Under the pieces are notes generated by a model. It made no database searches, was not told the origin of the DNA, and saw nothing but the letters and a program-made list of their open reading frames with translations. A program made the position numbers and the translations under genes. Shown here piece by piece: positions 45,647 to 56,815 of a DNA stretch of 64,000 nucleotides; position 1 is the stretch's first letter, and each line of letters begins with the position of its first letter. The DNA is from Austropuccinia psidii (taxonomy: Eukaryota > Basidiomycota > Pucciniomycetes > Pucciniales > Sphaerophragmiaceae), in assembly GCA_023105745.1 (NCBI GenBank), contig JALGQZ010000008.1:49218618-49282617 (forward strand), read 5' to 3'.

Positions 45647-45803
45647 TAATCACATCTATAACCTTTTTAGGAGCTGCTTGACTGTTTATAGATTTCTCGG
45701 GATCTGGTTTGAGGAATACTTCAGAAAAGAAAGCTTGAAATAGTAATTTTACATTAAAAACCTCACTATTAGCCAGATTCTCAGCTTTTTGGAGGTTATT
45801 ACT
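45647..45803 (-). pseudogene. Element A 5' coding fragment between F and the solo LTR
   Basis: This 157-bp piece of A opens on the minus strand with AGTAATAACCTCC and includes the TAATC duplicated by F. It links A's first exon region (47586-47830) to the accessory/gag fragments at 34099-34940. It is short and its exact register is uncertain. Confidence 0.65.
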
Positions 45804-47585
45804 TGGAAGGTGTGGATATGAATCTTCGATTGAAAATCAAGTACTTTTCCTGTCCTCAAAATTTGTATAAGTTAAAATTGATTAAAAATAGTATGAAAGG
45901 AAATTTTCCTGAGAAAAAGCGCCAGTTTTATTGTTTTTAACTTTATAAGTATGAAGAAATCATCTCATAAAAGTTTATTTTTTTACCAATAATAAAAATT
46001 TATCCAAAAATACTCTACAAGAGATATTTAAGGCTACAAAACAAATTTCTACAAGAGCAATTTAAATTGGAATTAATTGAGCAAAGAACTGCAGGCAATT
46101 GATATAATAACAGAGTCTTCAAAAAGATTATTCAAGAGAAAAAAGGCAAAAGTGATGAGAGTAAATTTGGAAACAAAGTGACAAAGCTAACAGTAATGAA
46201 AGATGCTTGAATTCACTTATGCAGTGGTTCAAGGGTAAAAATGATTATAATGACTTTTCCACGTGGATGAAAGGCTTAAAATTACTTAAAAAGGGTGCTT
46301 GCAATCTTTTATTTATTGGTTTAATAGTGTTTTAGCTAATTATAAAAGGAAAAGATTCTAACCTGAAGTGAAAAGTGGAGCAAAGAAGAAATTCTTTTAT
46401 AGCCATTCATTTTATTACTCAAAAAAGTAAAATTTGCTCTTGTCAGTCATGGAAAAAGCTCTGAAAGAAGAAGTGCCAAATATGGTATCAATGAACCCTT
46501 TTTTAGACCAAAAAGGGCTGGCTTTAGCTTCTTTTGCTATTTGCAGCCATTTTGGACCCTTAAATCAGCCATTTCTATGGTAATACCTCATCTGGAGCCT
46601 TCAAAACACCTCCGAATGTGTGTAAGAGTTGTAGAAACCAGTAAAATTGTTTTTACTAAGATTGTTTCATCTTAAGGCTAGTTTTACCCTCTTGGCAACA
46701 GTTAAAACTGCCCAAGTTGGTATTAAAACCTCATCATCAATTGAGACACAGACCCTGTGACTCAATTCCAGGCCAAAATTGATGAAACTTTGCATGGAAT
46801 TTGACATCTCACGCCTGTCATCAAGTAATTCCAGGGGCTGGCTCCCCTTGGAGCCAAGATTCCTTTCCGCCCCAGAATTAATCTTTCCAATTTATTCTTT
46901 CTTTAATTCCTCATCATGTATCATACTTACAATTTAGATATGTAATTAAATTGAGTTTTTACAGTACACAACTGGATTAATTGTCACCTCATATGTAAAT
47001 TAAAGTTCACTTGTGTAATACACATGCACATTTTGACATTTCAATTGAAAATACTGCAATTCCTCATAACCACTAAAATACACACAACACCTCAGTTTTA
47101 ACACAAAATTTGATGGTTAACACCACATATGATGTGAGTTAAATTGAGCTTTTGCGGATTTTCAACTTTTATACAGAAAATACTCAAACCTTAATTTGAG
47201 CTTATTAAGAGTTGAGCACAGAAATTTTACGCAGAAGTGACCCCACCTTATTTTTTATGAGGAGTCCAATGGTGAAATAGTTTTGATATGCTTACTGGTT
47301 GGATGAAAATCTATAATAATTTGTATTTAACTTTTTTCCAAATATATTTCAATTTTGGTATTTTTGTTGAAAATTCATTTTTACTTGATTTTTTCTAGTA
47401 AAAATGTTTTTTCAAAATTTTTAATTTCAATTTAATTTTATTTTTAAATTTTCATTTTTGTGTATTAATTTATATTTATATTTTACTTTTTTTTATAATA
47501 TAAATAAATTTATTTTATTTATAATTGCATCTTGCTTTATTATTTGTGGTCTTTTGAGTATCTGAAAATACCTCTAAGGCTCACA
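45804..47585 (-). mobile_element. Solo LTR of the A family, nested in A
   Basis: The sequence aligns end to end with the A LTRs (start TGGAAGGTGTGGATATGAA, end GGCTCACA) and is 1782 bp. No primer-binding-like block or polypurine tract adjoins it. The flanks TTACT (45799-45803) and TTAAT (47586-47590) match at 4 of 5 bases, a decayed target-site duplication. It is therefore a solo LTR inserted in the A leader/first exon. Confidence 0.82.
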
Positions 47586-47956
47586 TTAATAATGTCCAAA
47601 TTGATTAATTCTGAAGAAATCAGTTCTGGTTGATTATTCTGAGTTATAATAGCTGTACTATTATCCTCAAAACTGACAGTACTTGCAGGGATAATGATAG
47701 TAACTGTTGACACTTTTTCAATGTTATCTTGTCCTACCAAATTGTCAGACACTAAAACTAAATTAAAAATACATTGATTGAGATAAAAAAAAGCATTTCC
47801 AAAAGAGAAATGAAAGTAATAAAGCCTCACTTATAATATGAAAAAGTTTTATCTTTTATGACTTTTATGAATTATAAGTATTTTTTATGGATTTTTTTAA
47901 ATTTTTCAATATAAGAAAAGGATGGAAAAGTAAAAAGAATTATATCACTGGAAAAT
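47586..47956 (-). pseudogene. Element A leader and first accessory exon
   Basis: On the minus strand the frame from 47830 reads through a VSDNLVGQDNIEKVS segment, in the position of F's MFEDNPTEDNQ exon. It then enters the solo LTR, so the last codons of that 96-codon frame are LTR. The AT-rich stretch up to the primer-binding-like block is leader. Resemblance to the F exon is weak. Confidence 0.5.
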
Positions 47957-47976
47957 ATCATGGCTGGGCCCCCAAA
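47957..47976 (-). promoter_or_regulatory. Element A primer-binding-like site
   Basis: The minus strand after the 5' LTR reads TTTGGGGGCCCAGCCATGAT, matching the F and B motifs except at two or three positions. It marks 47977-49743 as A's 5' LTR and separates it from the solo LTR next door. Confidence 0.7.
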
Positions 47977-49743
47977 TGTAAGGTGTGAATATGAAACTTT
48001 GATTAAAATCAAGTACTTTTCCTGTCATCAAAATATTTATTAGGTACAATATGATTTAAAATATTATGATTTAAGACTTTTAAGAGAAAACAAGCCAAAC
48101 CTTTTGTATTACTCTCTAAGTATGAAAAAATAATATTATAAAGATTTATTGTTTTACCAACAATAAAAACCTGTCCAAAAATACTCAACAAGAGATATTC
48201 AAGGCTACAAAAGACATTTCTTCAAGAGAAATTTTGATTGGAATTCATTGAGCAAGAAACTGCAGGAAATTAATATAAGAATAAATTCTTCAAAAAAAAT
48301 ATTAAAGAGAAAACATGCCAAAAAGTCAGCAGAGTAAATTTGGAAACAAAGTGACAAAGCTAACAGTGATTAAAGATGCTTTGATTCACTTATGGGGTGG
48401 TTCAAGGGTAAAAGTGACTATAAGAGTTACCAACACTGATTATAGTGATTTTCTCACATGTTTGAAATGTTCAAGAGGATTTAAATAAGTTTTCTGAAGT
48501 TTTTTATTGATTGTTTTAACAGTTTTTAAACTAATTAGAAAAGGAAAAGATTCTAACATGATAGAAATGTAGGGCAAAGAAGAAACTCTTTTATAGGCAC
48601 AAATCTTTTTACTCCAAAAGGGGAATTAACTCTTTTCAGTCGTGAGAAACATTCTGAAAACAGAAAAGGAAATTGTGGCATTATTGAACCCTGGTTTGCA
48701 CCAAGAAAGGTCTGGTTTTAGCCATTTTGGACCCTTAAATCAGCCATTGCTATATTAATATGTGGTTCCAAGCCTTCAAAACACATCAGAATGTGTGTAT
48801 AAGAGGTCAAAGCAAGTTGAAACTTCTTTGCCAAGATTTTTTAGCTCAAGGGTAGCTCTATCCTCCTTGCAACAATTAAAACTGCCCTGGTTGGTATCAA
48901 AATGCCATCATCAATTGAGTCACATACCCTGTGGCTCAATTCAAGGCCAAAAGTGATGAACGTTTTCCTGAATTTTCACATCTCACACCTTTCAGAAAGG
49001 AATTTGGGGGAGTCTGCCACCCTTAGAGCCAAGATTCCTTTTCCCTCAGAATTAATCCCTCCAATTTATTCTTTCTTTAATCCCTCATCATGTACTATAA
49101 TTGGAATTTACATATGCAATTCAATTGAGTTTTTACAGTACACAACTGTAATAATTGATATATCATACGTAAATCAAAGTTTACTTATGTAATACACATG
49201 CCAATTTTGAAATTTCAATTGAAAATACTTCAATTCCTCATAACTTCTAAATTACACACCACACCTCAATTTAAAAGAAAAATTGATGGTTGAAACCCCA
49301 TGTGGTGTGAATCAAATTAGTGTTTTGCAGATTTTCAATTTTTATAGACAAAACATCAAGAACTTAATTTAAGCTTATGTAGAGTTGAGATGCAGAAATT
49401 GTACCCAGAGGTGACCCCAGCATAATTTTTATGAGGAATCTAATGGTGAGATAATTTTCATATTTTTGTTTAACGTTTTTCTAAAGATATCTTAATTTTA
49501 ATATGTTTGTTGTAAATTCATTTTTACTTCATTTTTTAGAGTAAAAAAGTGTTTTCCCAATTTCAAATTTGGAAGTGAATTTATTCTTAAATCATAAGTA
49601 AAATTTTCATTTTTTATTTAAATTTTATATTTATATTATAATTGTTTTCCTTTTATAATATAAATGAATTCATTTACTTATAATTACATCATTTTTTATT
49701 CTTTGTGGTCTTTTGGGTATATAAAATACCTCTAAAGCTCACA
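47977..49743 (-). repeat. Element A 5' LTR (1767 bp)
   Basis: The plus-strand reading starts TGTAAGGTGTG and ends GGCTCACA. It aligns with 8131-9869 and 45804-47585 with many substitutions and small indels. Confidence 0.88.
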
Positions 49744-50299
49744 GTTCTAGTCATTAAAAACTCAGTAGACTTTCTCAGAAGCTTAGTATTAGTGAAGAAT
49801 ATTAGTATAGCCATAATGAAAGGTTTCCTCAGTTTCTCAGAAGAATAGCAGTAGTGATATAAACATAGTATAAAAAAAGATTTATTGAACAATCTTTGTT
49901 AGTATTAAATCCTGTTGTCTTATCATTAGTATTCACATTAAAAAAAATTATCATAATTAAAAAAATATAAAACACAAAAAAAACAATCTTTATTAGTTTT
50001 ATCAACATAAAATAAAGTATTAGTATTTAGTTTATTATAGTGTTACATCAGCATTTTGGCTATAAAGTTATTGATAGGTCTGATTTAAAGACTGATTCTA
50101 AGTCTTTCCTATTTGTTAAAGCCACAGATATTATTTTATTTTGAAACTCTCTGTAGGATGACTATTTAGAATTACTGAGGGGAAGCTAATACACCTTGGC
50201 ACCCATGGTTATTGGACAATTGTGAAATTAAAAACAGACTTACCAGTAACTTCCCCCTCAAGGTACTTCCTTATTTCATCCCACAAATAAAGTAGCTCC
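49744..50299. other. AT-rich sequence, no gene
   Basis: It contains a short direct repeat (CAATCTTTGTTAGT near 49890 and CAATCTTTATTAGT near 49984) and A-runs. No coding match is visible. It lies between the A 5' LTR and the resumed E pol remnant. Confidence 0.5.
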
Positions 50300-51070
50300 C
50301 ACATTTCCTGGGAAACCTCTCATATGCCTTATCACATTGGGAAAACATTTACTCAGAAAAGGGGGAGGATTTTCTCATCAATAATGCAATGAGTTATCAA
50401 CAAATAATCAAGAAAGATGAAAATAAAGCCTCAAAATTCTTATCATTAAAACTGAATCCTATTCAAATTTTTTCAAAGCAAACCAGAAGGAATTATGCCA
50501 AAATTCTAAATAAAGAACCATTTTCCAAGACCTGAGTAAAGGTAAATCTGTGTAAGATTCTTCTCCTGATTCCTCTTCCCTACTTCTTCTCTTCAAGGAT
50601 TGGGTGGCCATTCCAAATGACCCCACAATTCAGCTCAAAATACCTCAGCATTGCAACTACTCTCCTCTAGCTGGCCACCCTGGCCAAGAGAAGACTCTCA
50701 ACCTTTTCAAGAAGGATTCTAACTGGTCTGTAGTTACTCAATTTATAAAGGTTTATGACATCAAGTATCCCAAATAGGCATAAAGAGCCTCCTCCTCAAA
50801 TTATCATTGAGGAGGAAGAAGAGTGAGAAGTCTTTAAAGTACTGGATTCTCAAATCAAGAGAGGAGAATTGTGGTATCTGGTGTAATGGAAAGGTTGTAT
50901 TCAAGACCCACAAAAATACACTTGGGAAACATCTGAAAACCTCAAGAATTTACCTTAACTTGTCAAAGATTTCCATCAATTTTATCCTCACAATCCAGGA
51001 GAAGATTCCTCAAGAGATCAAATTTTATGGTTCTTGGTGGAGAGAGGATCTTATGAAACTATTTCCCCAC
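50300..51070 (+). pseudogene. Element E pol tail: RNase H end, integrase N-terminus and chromodomain
   Basis: Pieces match D in order. The RNase H/integrase linker lies near 50330-50470. The zinc-binding region is LAGHPGQEKTLNLFKK near 50675-50725. Then, after an abrupt jump near 50765, come the acidic linker IIIEEEEEWEVFKVLDSQ (50800-50860) and a chromodomain (ELWYLV*WKG...YTWETSENL, 50865-50950). The whole integrase catalytic core is missing at the jump. This is the 3' continuation of the remnant that ends at 6590. Confidence 0.82.
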
Positions 51071-51470
51071 TCCTCATATGCAGCTTTGTAAGTATTCTAC
51101 CCTTTTTCTGTAAGCATCACCTTGGAAACTCTGTGAGCAAATTTCAAGTTTTGGATACAGATTTTGGCCAGGATTTTAACATCAATTACAATAATTATGG
51201 CCATGTTCACTTGGGAAAATGGAGCATTAATTTTAAATTGTGTTTCCAAGTCTTTCATCATTCCCAGACATTCCTTCAGCAAGTTATTCTGTTATTTATG
51301 GCACTGGAAGGGGTGTTAATTACCAAAGATAAGCTCCTCTCCTGGTTTTCACTTCACTCAGGGGTCTACAATTTCTCAAAGAATCACCTTGGACGCTCTG
51401 TGAGAACCTGGAATCAATCATATTTTACAGGTCTTTGGCCAATTCAAATAAATTATCAACCTCTGTGATC
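51071..51470 (+). repeat. Duplicated 3' tail module of element E
   Basis: Two diverged copies of the module found in the D tail are visible. CACCTTGGAAACTCTGTGAGCA lies at 51118-51139 and CACCTTGGACGCTCTGTGAGAA at 51385-51406. The 144-codon frame at 51034-51468 spans them and is not a gene. Confidence 0.7.
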
Positions 51471-52125
51471 AAGATTGGAACCTCATCAAGATTTACTTCT
51501 TTTTATTTTGCTTTATTTCTGTTGTTTCTTTTATTTTGTTTGCATTCTTCATTTTGAATTTTTTTATTTCATCAAGTTTTGAATCGTTAATGATCATCAA
51601 TCATTCAAGCTCACAAAGTCCAAAACTCAATTTCAAAAGAATAACAATAAATTTCCATGTCATATTTTAATCATAATACTAGTTTAAAGGTTTTGTCTTC
51701 ATTTAATCCACCTCAAATCCTTGCCTCAAACCTCCTTCTAATTAGGCTCAACAGGCACCAGGGCAAATCTTGCATCAATCATCAGCAATTGACTTCACGT
51801 CAAGGAAACGTCAAGCAGGATAAAAGTCAAGCTCACATCAACCAAAAAGCAAGTGAATGTTGAGAACACTTCACACTCTTGTCTTACACCTAATCCTGTG
51901 ACATCCACCATTATTGGTTCCCCTGTGCCTTTAAGTCAGATTCCACACCACCTGATCATCCTGCAACTGTATGAAGGTTGGTAAAAATTACACAAGACCC
52001 GCCTGTTTGCGCACATACATCAAAAACGTCCTTCCGCCAGTCTTGATGTAGAGGCAGGGGGTTTGACTTCACCAGCTCATCCATGAAAGGGCTTGGCCTC
52101 TGCAGGATTTTCATTTTACAGATGA
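51471..52125. other. Non-coding boundary region
   Basis: A T-rich stretch followed by ordinary sequence; I see no gene. Near 51950-52000 base composition shifts from AT-rich retrotransposon DNA to the more GC-rich block on the right. No LTR of E is recognisable. Confidence 0.5.
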
Positions 52126-52480
52126 CACTGGTAGAGCCTGCCACACAATACTGCGGGTGCGGGTGTGTGTGTTTGTGATGGGAGCACCAAGGCCAAATGA
52201 AGTCTAGACCTATATAAGCTCACCATAAGCAGGTGACATGGTTGGAGCACACTGCACAATGCAGCGGGTGCGGGTGCATGGGTGTGACACATCAAGCACA
52301 CAGAGGCAAGACATGTGAGGGCCTAATTTCAAGTGGCATTGACCATGTGCTGGTGGCACATGAAACCACTTGTGGCAGGTTCAGGTGCGGTGCGGTTGCA
52401 TTGGCATGTGCATGTGCAGGTGTGTTTGTGTGTGCATGTGCATGTGTGGGTACATAAGGGCCAATTCCCCTTCCAATGTG
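52126..52480. repeat. GC-rich tandem repeat, three copies of about 111-121 bp
   Basis: GCGGGTGCGGGTG occurs at 52153-52165 and 52264-52276 (111 bp apart), with a diverged third copy (GGTGCGGTGCGGTTG) near 52384. Each is followed by a G/T-rich run and then a GCAC-AGGC-AA-TG stretch. Frames across it are repeats of Cys/His/Val, not genes. Confidence 0.75.
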
Positions 52481-52713
52481 ATGACGGCGCAGTTGGAAAT
52501 TTTGTATGCTGTGATAGGTGAGTGTGTGGGTAATTTGATCATTGAAATCGGCTTATTCACACTGTACCCAATGTCAATATAGTAATTTCTTTGTGGCAAT
52601 GTGAAATAATGGGCTTTGCTTGTCACAATGGCATGTCTCTGTCACCAAATTTTGGGGCAGCTATTTCACTAGCAAAATTGCTAATTAATGTGAGAGATTT
52701 GAATTTTTGTAGA
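52481..52713. other. Spacer left of the Plavaka-like transposase
   Basis: I see no gene or repeat. It may contain the transposon's terminal region, but no inverted repeat was found. Confidence 0.4.
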
Positions 52714-55700
52714 CTAAATATCATGAAAGAACGGTTTTATCATTAAAAGCAGTCCACATGACATTACCTTTTTATCATACAAGCCACAGTTACCTTCTAT
52801 TTCTTCTTCAGATATAATCAAGTATTCATTGTCAAAACTAACAGCTTTATAAATATTGAGATGTGGCCAATCTGGTAAGAAATTCACATCAATCTTCAAC
52901 ATTTTCAATATTAGAAATTTATTGTTCAGCATGAAAGATGGCTCAGAGACTTTAAAAATGCTATTAATAACACCAAAACGTTGGGAGTTGCCCCTCAGAA
53001 AACATATCACACTGTTGCTGAAATTTTTGGATTAAGTTTAAAATATATTGTTCCCAATATGAATGTTTGAAGCTGGAAAATACCAAGGTGAGACAATCCT
53101 TGAAGTGGGATGACTTATGGATTGTACGGTAGTGTCTAAGCTGATACATTCACCTCTTTCCCTTTTCCAATGAAAATTCTGTAAGTACTCAACCAGGCAA
53201 TCATAAGTTTGTTGGTAATGGCGGTATGGTTTGCTATATTCTTTTGTTTATTGAATGGGGCAGGCAGCTGTGATTGGAAAAGTTGTTTTATTTCACATGG
53301 GACGGATGGGGATTTCAGGAGAACAGAAAGGTTGGAACATCAACAGATATGTTGAAGTAAGGTTTTATGTAAATCATCTATTCAGAATTGCAAGAAGTTA
53401 GTCTTATTCAGTTCATGTGTTTAATCAATGTGAATATATTGATCTTATTAATTGACGTACATATTTTGTTATTTGTTGGCATCTTTGCAAATACTCCAAT
53501 CAAGCGATCATAACCCCATGTGGCTGAGGCTTGTGCTGGGCCCCAATGTTGGGAGAGTTTTGGAATATGATCAGAAAAATAATGATTTGATTTAATTTTC
53601 TGTTTAGGGAACAGGTGTTGATTGGAAAGGCAGATTTCTTTCCGATGCTCAGCAAATGCAGTTGCATCACCAATTGAAACAGTCCAACTTGTGGCAATGT
53701 TGATAGCACTAATGAAATGGAATGTATTCTTGGTTAGTTCTTTTGCAATTTCTTCTGATTGACCCATTTTTCTTTCTGTGTTGGCGGATCTGTGTTCATC
53801 TAATTACATCTGTTGACTGAGAATTAAAAATGGAATATAGACCCTGTATGAGAGAGCCCATTCAGTGGATTTTAAACGACCATGAGAGGGGGAACCCATT
53901 TTGCAGGGTACTCTTGTCCATTATGAGGGAATTATGGTATCAGATATGATTTGTTGCAGATGCTCCAGAGCCTCACCCTTGATCTGATTATCACTCAGTG
54001 CACTGATATCCAATTCAGAAGGGATTTCAGAAGTGGCAATTTAATCTGCATCAAATGAAGGAATCTCCACAGAACCACTAGATGGATGTTACGTGTGAGG
54101 GGTGGGAATTGGAAGGTAGTTTTTTTGGGTGGAAGTGGTGGGGAGTGACTCACTGATTATTTTTTCTGTGTCTCTTCTCAGGGAGCGGGCCTCTCTCAAT
54201 GTGATTTTATCAAGAGATCTGTTGGAGGTCATGGAATCTGAGTCTGGACTATTGGTGTCATTGGATTTCCTGCAGGACCTGAAGGAATTTTTTGATTTGG
54301 ACTGTGGAATGCACAATTTGAAAGTTGCATTATCCTTCAAAATTCCAAGTATTAAATTATTAATTATGTCAAGATTAACCATTCTGGTTGCATCTCAATA
54401 TGGAAGGTCTTCCAAAATTGAATATTGCACTCCATACTCAGAGAAAATTGCTTGTTGTTTTGGGGTTGCCCAAAGCCATTTGAAAATGGTTGATTTATGA
54501 TTTTGGTATGAGCGCATGTAGTGAAATTGAGGACCAATTTCTTCAATTTGAGCTTTGTGAATAGTGAAAAAATTACAAAAGTGGTTTCCTGAATGATAAA
54601 TCAATCCAGTAAGCTTGCGCATGGCAACCACATCCACAATGGCCATGAGGATGGCAACATGGATAAAGGATCCTGAAGGAGTTTAGGTGGGTGCAAAATG
54701 TTAACCTTGCCATAGCTCTTTGAGCTCCTTGATGAGTGGCATTAATAGGTAATTCAATTGAAGGGCAGTTGGCTCCTTTGGACCAGAGATGATTCCTGAA
54801 ACATGGACATTCTCTGGCTTCAATCTTTTACTTGGGGGGAGATCAAGACAAATAAGCATGATAGGTCCAATGCTGGCCAACCGGGTTGACCTCCCATGTG
54901 AATTAAACCAGTCCACATAAATGGAGAAGGCCAATGCACAAGGAATGCACATGAATATTTCTAGTGCCAGTGAAGCGTCTCCAGACCAATCCATCCCAGA
55001 TGTCAAATTTGGGGGAACCTTTGGGGGTTTGGGATTGTTGATGTTGATGCAGAATTTCCATAATTCCAGCCCACTGGAGAAATCTGGCAAGCCAATTTTT
55101 TAATGGTTGATAAATGAAATTTTTTGTTGGTATAAATTTTTGCTTCATGTTGGTTGTGTTTTGGGTGCGGGGTTCAAATGAATAGATGTATTTGCCTAAT
55201 GATTGTGTGCAAGGGGGATCATGATATTTTGGGTCATTATGGTGTTGGCAGTGGGGTTGGTTAGTTGTGACTGATTCAGTAAGGTCATTAAGAAAGAAAC
55301 ATTGAGGACAACATATATAGCTTTGAATAACTGGCTCTCATTGGAGATGTTCAAATATGGTACTGAGATCTTGAGGTATATGGAATGCAGGAGTGGGGCC
55401 ACCAACTGAGCTTGAGATACTGGACTTGATCAGCAGGTTCAGGGCGGGATTGCAAATGCGTGAAGCCCTGTGGGGTATATTATACCTTAATGATAGAATG
55501 GCAGATATTATCACTCCAAGGTCCTGTGGGGGGAAGTTTTGACTGCTATTGTATGTTTTCTGTGCAGCTGAATTGAGACCTGCTGAAGTGAAGAATGTGC
55601 TTTGGGTCAATTGTGAATAACAGCTGGGAAGATTTGATCCAATAGAACTTTCAGGCACTCAGATCCTGATGCAGAAGTAGGGATGTTTGGAAGAGATTTG

Positions 55701-55870
55701 GGTGCAATGGTTGATTTGAGCTTTTTAATGTGCTGTTTATATTGGAAAGGTGTGAAGGCAACTCCCTGCCTATTACCCTCAGGGGAAGACTGTGTTTGAG
55801 TTGAGCAGTGTTGACACATGCATATATGCATTGAGGAATAGCGGCAGGTTTTCATTGTTGCAGGAATCAT
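52714..55870 (-). pseudogene. Plavaka-like DNA transposase, decayed
   Basis: Minus-strand fragments appear in the order expected for fungal Plavaka transposases. An N-terminal Cys/His segment (CMCQHCSTQT...YKQHIKK) lies near 55870-55607. The conserved block ALAFSIYVDWFNSHGR, then MLICLDLPPSKRLKPENVH and ISGPKEPTALQLNYLLMPL, lies at about 54980-54701. MAIVDVVAMRKLTGLIYHS...FCNFF follows at 54646-54540. The HFISAINIATSW...YFSDHIPKLSQHWGPAQASATWGYDRLIGVF segment lies at 53720-53470. A C-terminal part with NFLPDWPHLNIYKAV...ISEEEIEGNCG lies at 53010-52714. It is split by frameshifts, stops and probably introns. These enzymes cut and paste DNA transposons. Family assignment is by recalled motif pattern. 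Confidence 0.75.
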
Positions 55871-56815
55871 GAGTAATGTTGGTTTGTGTATAAATATCTA
55901 TGGTTGATGTGAAAGTGTTTAGGAGTTTTATTAATTGGGAAAAAATTGAGTGATTATTTATGAAGGGGGAGATTATTTAAGTCAGCTGAGGATTTTATCC
56001 CATTTGTAATGGTGGCTGAGCTGCAGGGGATAAAGTGTAACATGTCTCATCTGGATGGAGGAATTGGTTAGGAGTTTAATTGGGTAAAGTGCCATGCTGC
56101 TCAATGCTCATACATATTCTAGCTTATTTATACATGGTCATACTGCAGGTTTGACCCTTGAGGGGAATTTCATTAGTCATATGTCAACATTGAATTGAGG
56201 GGATTAATATTTAAACCATGTACTCTGACACACCATTGTACATGGTTTAAGCCTTATTAAACACATAATGTTATAGCTCTATTACAGAAGGGTTTGGAGT
56301 GGTGCTAAAGTCTTGGTATTTGGTTTGAGTGCAGCGGGCTTTTAATGGGTTGGAATGTGATCTGGATTGTCTTGCCTATCTTGAGAAAGTGATGTCTCTT
56401 TTGTGGGTAAATCCTCATTAATATACCCCTTTAAAGATTTAGAATGCTGTGGAATTTTGATGCATATATTGGCAGTTTGGATAATTCACAAAATGTGACA
56501 ATGGGGAGGGGGAAATGTTCATTGGATCTGATTACTTATGGATGATGGGTCCCCTTTGAGATAGAGGAAATATCACATTATATGCTGGTAGGCTGTACAG
56601 GGTGGTTTCTGACAAAAGTGGAGGAGCTCAAGAGGAGGCAGGGAGAATTCTCCTAAGAAGAGTCTTATTAGACTTCCATGAGACACTTGGTTCTGACTAC
56701 TCATAGAATTTCTCTAATATAAATTTGAAAAAAGTTCATCTCATATCACTCTATCTTATCATAATACTGAGCTGTTTTATCAAATTAAGAAAAATTCTGT
56801 ACTTTTTTAGCCCTT
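55871..56815. other. Divergent intergenic region
   Basis: It lies between the start of the minus-strand transposase and the ATG of the plus-strand gene at 56816, so it could hold both promoters. I see no reading frame or repeat of note. Confidence 0.5.

Larger units (their letters stand above)
8131..49743 (-). mobile_element. Element A: old Ty3/Gypsy chromovirus split by four nested insertions
   Basis: The ends are related LTRs at 8131-9869 and 47977-49743. A's own DNA is 49743-47586, 45803-45647, 34940-34099, 23964-20534 and 11392-8131 (reading the minus strand), about 9.8 kb in total. The pieces carry, in order, a primer-binding-like site, accessory ORF and gag, protease, RT, RNase H, integrase, chromodomain and a polypurine tract next to the 3' LTR. 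The intervening blocks are D, B, F and a solo LTR. D and F have perfect 5-bp duplications of A sequence; B and the solo LTR have 4-of-5 matches. All A reading frames are broken by stops and indels, and its two LTRs differ strongly, so it is the oldest of the LTR elements with a complete outline here. Confidence 0.85.

Noticed and set aside
47540..47830. 96-codon minus frame as a single real protein
   Set aside because: Its last codons run into the solo LTR at 47585; only the upstream part belongs to element A.
52233..52582. Cys/Val/His-rich frames such as CMCRCVCVCMCMCG
   Set aside because: They translate a GT/GC-rich tandem repeat and have no conserved domain.
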